Positions 1-7,433 of a DNA stretch of 64,000 nucleotides are shown in pieces. A program made the position numbers and the translations under genes. The notes beneath the pieces were generated by a model. That model saw nothing but the letters and a program-made list of their open reading frames with translations, made no database searches and had not been told where the DNA came from. The stretch's first letter is position 1, and the number at the start of each line of letters is the position of its first letter. The stretch is from an uncultured Oscillospiraceae bacterium (GTDB lineage: Bacteria; Bacillota; Clostridia; Oscillospirales; Oscillospiraceae), in assembly GCA_934636655.1 (NCBI GenBank), contig CAKUAS010000010.1, positions 1-64,000 on the forward strand. The letters run 5' to 3'.

Positions 1-195
1 ATGCTCGCCGCCGAGCGCGCCGAGAGCCAGCGGATCATAGCCCGCTTTCAATGCGCTATACGCGAGATATGCCGCCGGAGCGAGAACACCTATTACGACT
101 GGTGCTGCGACGTATGCTGCATGCGCGGCGAGAATTGCAGGGCAAACGGCTGGTGCAGCAGCTTCTGGCCGGGAAAGGTCAGGAAAAATGCCTGA
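1..195 (+). CDS. Small cysteine-rich phage protein (possibly 3' end of a longer gene)
   Basis: This frame is open from the first base of the window to a TGA at 193-195. It may start at the ATG at base 1 or be the end of a longer gene. The C-terminal half contains closely spaced cysteines (a CC pair, then CC-x4-C and a further C), which suggests metal binding. The next gene begins at 188 inside it, an overlap typical of coupled phage genes. No family is recognised. It is probably an early or middle phage protein, and its true start cannot be seen here. Confidence 0.4.
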   Translation: MLAAERAESQRIIARFQCAIREICRRSENTYYDWCCDVCCMRGENCRANGWCSSFWPGKVRKNA

Positions 196-766
196 ATATT
201 TCAACTGCCTTTACTGCGGCAAGCCCGCGGTCAGAAATTCTTCGCGGCAGATATACTGCCCGCGCTGCCGCGCCGAGCGGGAGCGCGAGTATAAGCGCGA
301 GACCGCACGAAAAAAGCGGGAAGAGCGTCAAAGAGCCGCGACTCCACTTGACGCGCCGATGATCCGCTGCGAGGCCTGCGGCGGCCTGACTCCGGGAGGG
401 CGCAACCGCAAATACTGCCCGGCATGCGCGAAGAAGCGCGCCAGGGAGAGAATGGAGGCGGCCAATGCCGCCGGACGGTACAGATACACGCCGAACAAGA
501 AGCCGCAGGCAGAGGAGGTAAAGCGTCACTATACACGCCCGCGCCGCACGGGGCTGCTGTTCGATCTCGGCGGCAAGGAGCTTTCCGAGGTAGCGCTGGA
601 GGCCAAGACGCTGGGCATGTCGTACGGGGAGTACACCTCGGCCTGCTTCGGCGGCACGATAGAAAGGAAGCTTGCCATGCAGGGTGTCAGCCGCGAGGCC
701 GCGGGACACATGATAGCAAACGCCAAGCGCAAAAAGACTCTCGCCAAAAAGAAAAAAGCAAGCTAA
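188..766 (+). CDS. Double zinc-ribbon phage protein
   Basis: This is a 192-residue protein with two CxxC...CxxC modules: C-x2-C/C-x2-C in residues ~8-28, and C-x2-C followed by YCPAC in residues ~58-80. Very basic Arg/Lys-rich stretches separate and follow them. Such ribbons usually bind zinc and act in nucleic-acid contacts. The C-terminal third is non-cysteine and ends in a lysine-rich tail. It overlaps the preceding frame by 8 bases and lies upstream of the Rep-like and late-regulator genes, which fits the end of the phage early region. The function is inferred only as nucleic-acid binding; no named family is claimed. Confidence 0.7.
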   Translation: MPEYFNCLYCGKPAVRNSSRQIYCPRCRAEREREYKRETARKKREERQRAATPLDAPMIRCEACGGLTPGGRNRKYCPACAKKRARERMEAANAAGRYRYTPNKKPQAEEVKRHYTRPRRTGLLFDLGGKELSEVALEAKTLGMSYGEYTSACFGGTIERKLAMQGVSREAAGHMIANAKRKKTLAKKKKAS

Positions 767-784
767 GCGTAATGCTTAGCTTGC
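758..784. other. Perfect 11-bp hairpin spanning a stop codon
   Basis: An 11-base arm at 758-768 is exactly complementary to 774-784 around a GTAAT loop. The TAA stop of the zinc-ribbon gene lies inside the left arm. No T-run follows, so it is not a standard intrinsic terminator. It could protect the mRNA 3' end or be a protein-binding palindrome. Confidence 0.6.
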
Positions 785-1122
785 CGGTTGAGATATGCGC
801 AGAGGTTTACTGCACATATCTGAGCCGAAAGGCCATATATCCCACTCTGCCGCTTTCCGCCGAGCGGCAGGGCACACAAAATACACACAGGCGGGCGCTG
901 CCGGAGGGAAAATCACCTCTCTTGATCATTGCCTCTCTTCCTTCCCATATATTTTGCTTCCTATTACCTTAACCACCGCACCCTCCGGCAGCGTTTTGAG
1001 AGGCGAATTTACATATCCCACACAGAAAACGCACGCATGTGTGTTTCTACATTATATATAAACGCGCGCACGCGTTTCTTTTGAGACCTTTAGATGTCTA
1101 ACATTACGCCGGAGAACAAGAA
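785..1122 (+). other. Gene-free stretch before the Rep-like gene, with a terminator-like hairpin
   Basis: No convincing gene is seen here. At 1060-1077 a 7-bp GC-rich hairpin (arms 1060-1066 and 1071-1077, loop CGCA) is followed by a short T-rich run, which suggests a weak terminator. A GGAG at about 1110-1113 serves the ATG at 1123. Bases ~992-1009 resemble the end of the host intergenic repeat described elsewhere in this window, but no further similarity follows. An 88-codon frame at 795-1061 has no recognisable features and is not called. Confidence 0.5.
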
Positions 1123-1908
1123 ATGAGGACTAAAGTGAAATACTACATCGTATCAGGGCGCACCGTCGAGACTGTGATAAGCAGGATCGACATCAATGCG
1201 CGATATCAGAAACCTCGCCGCAAGCGTATCGCCGGAAAATCCACTGAGAAAAAGATCAAAGCAAACGAGATAGCACAGCAGCGCAGTCTTGCCAGGACGA
1301 TAAACTGTAACTTCGGCACCGGCGATATGTGGACAAGTCTCAAATTCGACGATATCCGTCTTCCGTCGTCCAGGGATGAAGCCGAGAAAATCGCCGAGAA
1401 GATCATTAAAAAGCTCCGCGCTCGTTTTAAAGCAAAACACGGCTATAACCCCAAGTACATCTACACGGTATCGGACGTTGACGCACGCACGGGCAAACCT
1501 ACACGTCTGCATATCCACATTCTCATGAATCGCCTTGCTTATGATGACCTCGCGGCGCTGTGGCCGCAGGATCAGATCAGCTATGAAATACTGGATAGCC
1601 GCGCAGATCATACAGCTCTCGCCCGATACATCTACGCAAACGGCGATAGTCGCCCCCACAAAAAGCATTGGCATTCTTCCCGTGGATTGGCTAAGCCGAT
1701 ATACACCGAGCCCGAGCCGGCCGCCGAAGATGAGATCGCACCGTTGAAGGACGCAGTCACGAAAGACTATGTTCTCAACTACGACGATGAATACGGCCTC
1801 ATGTCGGCTTATCGCCGTGAAGTAGTTAAGACCCCGCTGCGCATTGCAGGCGGTCACGTTGTGCTGCCCGAAAAGGCCAAGCGTCGGAAGGCAGGGAAGG
1901 TTAAGTGA
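1123..1908 (+). CDS. HUH-type rolling-circle Rep-like protein
   Basis: This 261-residue protein carries the metal-coordinating H-x-H motif of HUH endonucleases (LHIHIL, about residues 128-133). A downstream ARYIY segment has tyrosines where the nicking tyrosine of rolling-circle initiators usually sits, and a KHWHSSRG segment resembles conserved Rep text. By family knowledge such proteins nick single-stranded origins and initiate rolling-circle replication. Here the gene sits in a tailed prophage, immediately upstream of and overlapping the late regulator (GTGA overlap at 1905-1908). It may be the phage replication initiator or a captured Rep. The ATG at 1123 follows a GGAG. The family assignment is good; the role is inferred. 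Confidence 0.7.
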   Translation: MRTKVKYYIVSGRTVETVISRIDINARYQKPRRKRIAGKSTEKKIKANEIAQQRSLARTINCNFGTGDMWTSLKFDDIRLPSSRDEAEKIAEKIIKKLRARFKAKHGYNPKYIYTVSDVDARTGKPTRLHIHILMNRLAYDDLAALWPQDQISYEILDSRADHTALARYIYANGDSRPHKKHWHSSRGLAKPIYTEPEPAAEDEIAPLKDAVTKDYVLNYDDEYGLMSAYRREVVKTPLRIAGGHVVLPEKAKRRKAGKVK

Positions 1909-2327
1909 ACACAAGCACATCCCAACGAAGAAATGACCGCGCTGCCCTAAAGGCGTATTTGCAGCAGTACCACATAGCGCTGAGGCAAAAAGACATTCTT
2001 GATGACCGTCGTGGTCAGCTTAGCGTCAAGCTCGCTTCGGCTACTGACATTGACGCGCGTATTAAGCGGCAGCAAGAACACTTGACCCGCATACTATCTG
2101 ACATCATGGACGTAATCGATATCTTACCGCCAAACTCGCTCGGCCGCACGGTAATCGAAATGCGGCACATCGATTGCATGTCATGGACAAAGATCGCGGA
2201 CAGCCTGTATATGTCCAGGTCGAATGCGTTCAACTGCTACGAATCGGCCCTCGACGACCTGTTAAACCACAAGTCCGTGAATGAAAAAATCAAAAAAATC
2301 TCGCGCAAAAATCCCCGAAAGCATTGA
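1905..2327 (+). CDS. RinA/ArpU-like late transcription regulator (DUF1492/sigma-70 region 4-like)
   Basis: This is a 140-residue protein starting at a GTG that overlaps the previous stop. The N-terminal half is helical. Residues ~95-125 form a helix-turn-helix resembling sigma region 4 (segments MSWTKIADSLYMSRS and CYESALDDL). Proteins of this kind in Gram-positive phages are encoded just before the terminase genes and activate the late operon. The gene sits exactly there, and a direct-repeat promoter candidate lies 30-60 bases downstream. Regulation of the packaging/tail operon is inferred from position and family. Confidence 0.8.
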   Translation: MNTSTSQRRNDRAALKAYLQQYHIALRQKDILDDRRGQLSVKLASATDIDARIKRQQEHLTRILSDIMDVIDILPPNSLGRTVIEMRHIDCMSWTKIADSLYMSRSNAFNCYESALDDLLNHKSVNEKIKKISRKNPRKH

Positions 2328-2357
2328 TACACAAAGGAAAAACAATGTTTCAAAAGT

Positions 2358-2390
2358 CTGGACTCCACTGGACTTTTTATTTGCTACACT
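2358..2390 (+). promoter_or_regulatory. Candidate late promoter with tandem activator repeats
   Basis: Two copies of CTGGACT begin at 2358 and 2368, exactly 10 bases (one helical turn) apart. A TACACT -10-like hexamer at 2385-2390 follows, and no good -35 hexamer is present at the right spacing. A promoter that replaces its -35 with direct repeats fits activation by the regulator encoded just upstream. This is inferred from sequence layout only. Confidence 0.5.
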
Positions 2391-2711
2391 GGTATTAGGA
2401 AAGCAAACAGGGGTTTGACCTCCGAAACACAAACGAGGACCCCCGTCCGCAAGGCCGGCGGTCCTTTGCTTTCCCCTCCCCCTGCTTAGGTACTCCCGGA
2501 GGGCGCCCCAGGTGCGGATCCGAAAGAAGGCGCGGGATTTTTTCGCAAAAACGAGACAAAAAAGCGCCGTGTTACGTTACGGCTTTGAAAAAGTCCGCGA
2601 AAATTATACCCCCGAAGGGGTATAACGCATTCCGGCAGCCTGCTGAAAAGGCGAAATGCCCAGCAAAGAACGAAGCGAAACCGGGCAAGCGCGAGAAAGG
2701 AGGCTCTGCCG
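2391..2711 (+). other. Non-coding leader before the terminase genes
   Basis: No gene is seen. Bases 2437-2464 form an imperfect GC-rich hairpin (GGACCCCCG against CGGCGGTCC) followed by TTTGCTTT, which could be a terminator or an RNA leader structure. Being directly upstream of the small terminase, the stretch is also a likely place for the packaging (cos/pac) site, but no defined site can be read. A strong AAAGGAGG at 2696-2703 is the ribosome binding site of the next gene. Confidence 0.5.
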
Positions 2712-3284
2712 GTGGCAAAAAAAGAAAAATCAAACAAGCCGGCCGTGCTTTCAGGCACTGTCCCCGAGTGGGCGAGCACTTCGGTCATTGCGCAGCTGCT
2801 CGGCAAGACCGTGCGCAGGGTGCAGCAGCTGACGCAGGAGGGCGTTTTAGAAACGGAGATCCCTCCGGGCGGCGGCACAAGAAAGTATCGCACATGCGAA
2901 ACGATCCAGCGATATGTTTCTTATGTCGAAGAGAAAGCGCACGAGACTGGCGAAAACAGTCGAGCGACCGAGTTGACGCTTAAAAAGCTTGAGGCCGAGG
3001 TCGAGCTGAAGGAAAGCCAGGGGCAACTGCACCGCCTGAAAACCGCGATAGCCGAAGGCAGATATCTTCCGGCCGAGCAGGTGACCGAGGAAATGACGGA
3101 GTTTTTGACGACCTTCAAAAAATTTGCGCTGAATATTCCGCCGCGCATGGCCGGTTCACTGTCCGGCAGCGCCGATGCTGTCGCCGTCCGCGCCATGGAA
3201 AAGACAATGCGGAAAGAGCTCGAAAAGCTGCTCGCCACGTTTACCGACGGCGCGAGCATTGAGCGGGAGGATGAACGGCTGTGA
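2712..3284 (+). CDS. Phage terminase small subunit, Nu1-like
   Basis: This 190-residue protein has an N-terminal winged-helix DNA-binding region (residues ~15-75; text such as TSVIAQLLGKTVRRVQQL and a GGGTRKYRT wing), followed by a long charged coiled coil and a C-terminal helical part. This is the layout of lambda Nu1-type small terminases, which recognise the packaging site and recruit the large subunit. The start is GTG at 2712, with AAAGGAGG 8 bases upstream. The gene overlaps the large terminase by GTGA. The assignment rests on motif order and position. Confidence 0.88.
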   Translation: MAKKEKSNKPAVLSGTVPEWASTSVIAQLLGKTVRRVQQLTQEGVLETEIPPGGGTRKYRTCETIQRYVSYVEEKAHETGENSRATELTLKKLEAEVELKESQGQLHRLKTAIAEGRYLPAEQVTEEMTEFLTTFKKFALNIPPRMAGSLSGSADAVAVRAMEKTMRKELEKLLATFTDGASIEREDERL

Positions 3285-4900
3285 AAGAGTATAAGCAGGA
3301 ACCGTATACCGTGCCGCTGTGGATATACAAGGCGATTCAAGTCCTGTGTCCGGTCGAGCGGCTGACTGTTTCGGAGTGGGCGGCAAAATACCGCACTTTG
3401 TCCGGAGGAGCCATACCGGGGCCATGGAACAACGATATCACGCCGTATTTGGTAGAGATCATGGATGCCTTTACCGACGATATAATCGAAGAAATCGTGT
3501 TTGTTAAGCCCACTCAGGTGGGCGGCACAACAGCAATGGAAAACATGATCGGCTGCTTGATTGACCAAGACCCAGCCCCCACCATGGTGGTTTATCCTTC
3601 TGACGACCTGGCGGAAGCGACGAGCGAAACTCGCCTGGTCCCTATGATAAAAAGCAATCAGTCCACCGCGGAGAAATTCCGTGAAAGCGAGAGCAAAAAG
3701 CTCTCCCTGAAATTCAGGGACATGTGGCTGTATCTGACCGGCGCAAATAGCCCGGCAGATCTTTCGAGCAAACCGATCAAAAATCTGTTTCTCGATGAGG
3801 TCGATAAGTTCCCGGGAGCATCGAAAAAAGAGGCCGATCCAGTGTCGCTCGCAAGAGAGCGAACGAAGACATTTTTCAATCGCAAGATATTCATGGCCTC
3901 CACCCCAACGCTGAAAACGGGGCACATTTGGAAGGCTAAAGAGGCAGCCGACGTCGAAAAGCATTACTTCGTTCCTTGCCCGCATTGCGGCAAATTCATC
4001 GAATTGAAGTTCGGCTGCCTGAAATGGCCGAGCAAGTTCGACGTTCCGGAGGAAACAGACCGAGCAGAGAGAACCGTTTACGTCTGTCAGGAATGTGGCG
4101 CCATCATCACAGACCACGACAAAGGAAAAATGCTGCGTGACGGTCGCTGGAGAGCGGTAAGGCAGAAAAGCAGCACACCGAGAAGCGTAGCATTTTGGCT
4201 CAATACGCTTTATTCCCCGTTTACGCGGTTTTCTGATATAGCCCGTGAATTTATGCGCAGTAAGGGCGATCCTGATCTGATGCACAACTTCAAAAACTCC
4301 TGGCTGGTCGAGCCCTGGGAGGAGCTGAGGATAAGAACAAGCCCGAGCCTGGTCATGGACCGGCAGACTGATGTACCCGAATGGGAGCTGCCATCGTGGA
4401 CAAAGCTGATAACCGGCGGCATCGATGTGCAGAAGGACTGCCTTTACTGGGTCATTCGTGCGTGGGGCGACTACATGACAAGCCAGCTTATCGCGTGCGG
4501 CAAGGTTCAGACGATGGAAGAGATAGAGCCCATCATGAATACGGAATTCAAGCTGCCCGGCGGCGATACAGCAATGGTCAATCTTACGCTTATGGACAGC
4601 GGCGACCGCACAGATGAGGTTTACGAATTCTACTACCACAACTCCGACTGGATGCTGCCATGCAAAGGCACCACTACAATGACGTCGCATTACCGTCTTT
4701 CGATAATCAACAAAGCCGGCAGCAAGGCGACCGGCATGACGCTGGTGCTTGTTGACGGCGGCAAATACAAGGATCTGATAGCTGCCCGAATGCGCAAATC
4801 CAACGGTCAGGGTTCATGGATGGTGTTTGACGGCATCGACGATGAGTATGCCGAGCAGGTCACAGCCGAGCACAAGCTTACCATGCGCTCCAACGGCTGA
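3281..4900 (+). CDS. Phage terminase large subunit, GpA-like, cut short by an in-frame TGA
   Basis: This frame of 539 codons encodes the DNA-packaging ATPase/nuclease. It shows the GpA-type Walker A (KPTQVGGT, ~76-83), Walker B (LFLDEVD, ~170), an STPT coupling motif, a CPHC...CQEC zinc pair (~232-272) and the nuclease start GGIDVQKD (~380). It begins at GTG 3281, overlapping the small subunit stop. The frame ends at TGA 4898-4900, but the same frame stays open for 67 more codons that carry the expected conserved C-terminal motif. The natural protein is therefore about 607 residues. Either the copy is nonsense-mutated, the stop is read through, or there is a base error. Confidence 0.92.
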   Translation: MKEYKQEPYTVPLWIYKAIQVLCPVERLTVSEWAAKYRTLSGGAIPGPWNNDITPYLVEIMDAFTDDIIEEIVFVKPTQVGGTTAMENMIGCLIDQDPAPTMVVYPSDDLAEATSETRLVPMIKSNQSTAEKFRESESKKLSLKFRDMWLYLTGANSPADLSSKPIKNLFLDEVDKFPGASKKEADPVSLARERTKTFFNRKIFMASTPTLKTGHIWKAKEAADVEKHYFVPCPHCGKFIELKFGCLKWPSKFDVPEETDRAERTVYVCQECGAIITDHDKGKMLRDGRWRAVRQKSSTPRSVAFWLNTLYSPFTRFSDIAREFMRSKGDPDLMHNFKNSWLVEPWEELRIRTSPSLVMDRQTDVPEWELPSWTKLITGGIDVQKDCLYWVIRAWGDYMTSQLIACGKVQTMEEIEPIMNTEFKLPGGDTAMVNLTLMDSGDRTDEVYEFYYHNSDWMLPCKGTTTMTSHYRLSIINKAGSKATGMTLVLVDGGKYKDLIAARMRKSNGQGSWMVFDGIDDEYAEQVTAEHKLTMRSNG

Positions 4901-5104
4901 GACGTTGAGCGATGGGTCAAGAAAACGACCCATGCGGACAACCACTATCTCGACTGCGAGGTATATGCCGCGGCGGCTGCCGACGTAATGGGCGTGCGCT
5001 CGCTCTACCCGGACGAGAGCGGCACCGCCCAACCGAAACAGATCACGCCGCCGTCAACCTCCAGTGAAGAAAACTGGATAAGCGAAAACGAGGAATGGAT
5101 ATAA
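4901..5104 (+). pseudogene. C-terminal remainder of the large terminase after the in-frame TGA
   Basis: Reading on in the terminase frame past the TGA gives 67 sense codons to TAA 5102-5104. They include ERWVKKTTHADNHYLDCEVYA and GVRSL, the usual end of GpA-type large terminases. There is no start codon with a ribosome site that would make this an independent gene. The continuous homologous text shows a single stop codon, not a frameshift or a larger rearrangement. Confidence 0.8.
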
Positions 5105-5115
5105 CGGAGGATCAC

Positions 5116-5343
5116 ATGAACGAAAACACTCAGAAAACGGCCGAAATGCTTGAACAGGTCAACAGCGCTATTGCCGCTGTTTTGTCTGGCGGTCAGTCGT
5201 ATAAAATCGGCAGCCGATCATTGACACGCGCCGACCTTTCACAGCTGAAAGCGATCAGGGATGACCTTGAAGCCCAGCTTTCGAGCGGGCATGACAACTG
5301 CCTGCTGGACAGGACCTGCGTTGCATTTTTCGATGGGCGGTGA
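5116..5343 (+). CDS. gpW-like head-tail joining protein (DUF6148-like)
   Basis: This is a 75-residue protein placed between large terminase and portal, the usual spot of lambda gpW-like head-completion proteins. Its text (SYKIGSRSLTRADLSQL, then DDLEAQL) matches the small gpW fold, in which a hairpin is flanked by helices. A GGAGG at 5106-5110 sets the ATG at 5116. The role, closing the head before tail attachment, is known for the family. Assignment is by size, text and position. Confidence 0.75.
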   Translation: MNENTQKTAEMLEQVNSAIAAVLSGGQSYKIGSRSLTRADLSQLKAIRDDLEAQLSSGHDNCLLDRTCVAFFDGR

Positions 5344-5347
5344 TCGC

Positions 5348-6853
5348 ATGAATATCTTTGATAACATCGTTGCCGCGATATCTCCGCGACTCGCGTGCGC
5401 ACGAGAGGCATGGCGGCAGCAGCTTGAGAACATGCGCAGCTATGACGCTGCGAGCTTTGGCCGGTTAAACGCCGGCTGGCGCACATTCAACGAAAGCGCC
5501 GAGATCACCGACCGCACGAGCCGCGATGTGATTCGCGCCCGAGCGCGCGACCTCGAGCGCAACAGCGATATAGCACAGTCGATACTTCATGCTTACAAGC
5601 GCAATGTCGTCGGCCGCGGCTATACGCTTCAGGCCAAAACCGGCAATGACGAGCTTGACGAAAAGATCGAAAAAGCATGGCGGCAGTGGTGCAAGGCGCG
5701 AAACTGCGACGTGACCGGCGAGCAGAGCTTTAATCAGCTCCTGCGCATGGCCATTGACCGCAAAAAAGTCGATGGCGGCCTACTGTTCCTGTTCCGATAC
5801 ACGAAACAGGGCATGATCCCGTTTCAGCTTCAGGCAATCGAGGTAGACGAGCTGGATATAAACGTGACCACGCCGAAAAGCCGCGGAAACCATGTCGTCG
5901 GCGGCATCGAATACAACAAGTGGAGACGGCCGGTCGGCTACTGGATCCGACAGTATGACATTGAGGGCTGGCAGCTCAACGACCCTGTGTACGTTGATGC
6001 AAAGGACGTGTATTTCTTCAAATCCAAAACTCGGCCGAGCCAGCTGCGCGAAATGTCCGATCTGGCCCCCACCATTACACGCGTGCGCGACACGAACGAA
6101 TTCATAACCGCAGTGTCGGTAAAGGAGCGCATCGCCGCATGCCTTGCAGTTTTCATAAAGCGTGCAGTCCCGTCCGGAGGCTTCGGTCGCGGCGGAACGA
6201 GAACCCCCGACGGCGGCACCGACTACGAGGGCAAGAAGCTCACGCCGGGCATGATATCGACGCTCGGCGCAGGAGACGGTATTGAGACCGTCAATCCCGG
6301 AAACTCCGGCAGCGACGCCGCCGGTTTTCTGAAAACCCAGCAGGCGCTCATCGCCGCCGGGCAGGGCCTTAGCTATGAGGCCGTCAGCCGTGATATGTCC
6401 AGCGCTACATATTCCTCGGCGCGCCAGAATGCCATCGAGGACGAGAGCACATATGCCGAGGATGTTGAAATGCTTACGGAGTTCATGTCCGAAGTTTATG
6501 AGACGTTCGTAATTTCCTGTTATCTCTCCGGGCTTATCGAAATGCCCGGCTTTTGGGATAAAAAAGCCGAATACCTGTCCCACACTTGGACAAAAGCGCC
6601 GAAGAAATGGATCGATCCCGCAAAGGAAAGCAATGCCGGGAAAACCGCATTGCAATCCGGGCAGAAAACGTTCCAGGATATCTGCGCCGAACAGGGCAAG
6701 GACTGGAAAGAAGCAATCAATGAAATGGCCGAGGTGCTGGAATACGGCAGAACGGTCGGAATCGAATTAGGAGGTGTTATTTATGGAAGCGGAACTGCAG
6801 CGCAGCAGAACGCCCCCGGCACAGGCAAACAAAGCGCCGACGGAAAAGAATAA
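5348..6853 (+). CDS. Phage portal protein, lambda gpB family
   Basis: This 501-residue protein forms the dodecameric DNA portal at one head vertex. The N-terminal part has the conserved pattern of lambda-type portals (AGWRTFNESAEITDRTSRD, then RDLERNSDIAQSILHAYKRN). Later comes a Ser/Ala-rich block with DMSSATYSSARQNAIED, typical of the family. The ATG at 5348 is chosen over upstream in-frame starts because it follows the gpW-like stop at 5341-5343 directly. The gene overlaps the next one by about 70 bases; the C-terminal tail is low-complexity. Confidence 0.92.
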   Translation: MNIFDNIVAAISPRLACAREAWRQQLENMRSYDAASFGRLNAGWRTFNESAEITDRTSRDVIRARARDLERNSDIAQSILHAYKRNVVGRGYTLQAKTGNDELDEKIEKAWRQWCKARNCDVTGEQSFNQLLRMAIDRKKVDGGLLFLFRYTKQGMIPFQLQAIEVDELDINVTTPKSRGNHVVGGIEYNKWRRPVGYWIRQYDIEGWQLNDPVYVDAKDVYFFKSKTRPSQLREMSDLAPTITRVRDTNEFITAVSVKERIAACLAVFIKRAVPSGGFGRGGTRTPDGGTDYEGKKLTPGMISTLGAGDGIETVNPGNSGSDAAGFLKTQQALIAAGQGLSYEAVSRDMSSATYSSARQNAIEDESTYAEDVEMLTEFMSEVYETFVISCYLSGLIEMPGFWDKKAEYLSHTWTKAPKKWIDPAKESNAGKTALQSGQKTFQDICAEQGKDWKEAINEMAEVLEYGRTVGIELGGVIYGSGTAAQQNAPGTGKQSADGKE

Positions 6854-7433
6854 CGGTCAGCGCAGCATGGGACATATCGAGTCCATGCGCGACGGAGGTC
6901 AGGAAGACAGCCGCCGTCGCATAATCAGTTTTTCAAGTGAGGAGCCTTACCAGCGCTGGTTTGGTCCGGAGATCCTTGACCATTCGCCCGCCGCGGTAGA
7001 TCTTACCCGGTTGAACGAAGTCGGTGTCCTGCTGTTTAACCACAACATGAACATTGTGATTGGCAGGGTAAATCGCGCATGGATAGAGGATAGCCGCGGC
7101 ATGGCGGAGGTCGAATTCGACACGGATGAGGACGCGGAAAAGATCTTCGGAAAAGTCAAATCCGGCACGCTTAAAACAACGTCTGTGCGCTACAGCGTGG
7201 ACAGCTGGGAAGAGGTCGCCGCCGGCAAAAAATCCGCTGACGGGCGTTTCGCAGGCCCTTGCAGCGTCGCCCGAAAGTGGACTCCGATGGAAGTGTCCAT
7301 TGTCTCTGTTCCCGCCGACGCGACAGTAGGCGTAGGTCGAGCGGATGATCCTGAGCAGGGTGCAGACCTTTCGATCTACGAGAAGCAGATACTTGTCAAC
7401 AAAAATCTTTTACATAAGGAGTTTTTAACATGA
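6783..7433 (+). CDS. Prohead protease, HK97 type
   Basis: This 216-residue protein cleaves the scaffold/delta domain of the capsid protein during head maturation. The core carries the protease text LLFNHNMNIVIGRV with the catalytic histidine, a SVRYSVD block around the catalytic serine, and the closing MEVSIVSVPADATVGVGR typical of HK97 proteases. AGGAGGT at 6769-6775 fixes the ATG at 6783. The start lies inside the portal gene, and the stop overlaps the capsid gene start (ATGA), so the three are translationally coupled. Confidence 0.88.
   Translation: MEAELQRSRTPPAQANKAPTEKNNGQRSMGHIESMRDGGQEDSRRRIISFSSEEPYQRWFGPEILDHSPAAVDLTRLNEVGVLLFNHNMNIVIGRVNRAWIEDSRGMAEVEFDTDEDAEKIFGKVKSGTLKTTSVRYSVDSWEEVAAGKKSADGRFAGPCSVARKWTPMEVSIVSVPADATVGVGRADDPEQGADLSIYEKQILVNKNLLHKEFLT

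Noticed and set aside
795..1061. An 88-codon open frame in the gap before the Rep-like gene
   Set aside because: Composition and text are not protein-like and no ribosome site is seen.
4898..4900. Selenocysteine at the terminase TGA
   Set aside because: No selenocysteine hairpin pattern is evident downstream and no terminase is known to use it; a point mutation is simpler.
3281..5104. Phage-wide recoding of TGA as a sense codon
   Set aside because: Many other genes of this prophage end in TGA at tightly overlapping junctions (for example 1906-1908, 3282-3284, 26154-26156), so TGA is a normal stop here.
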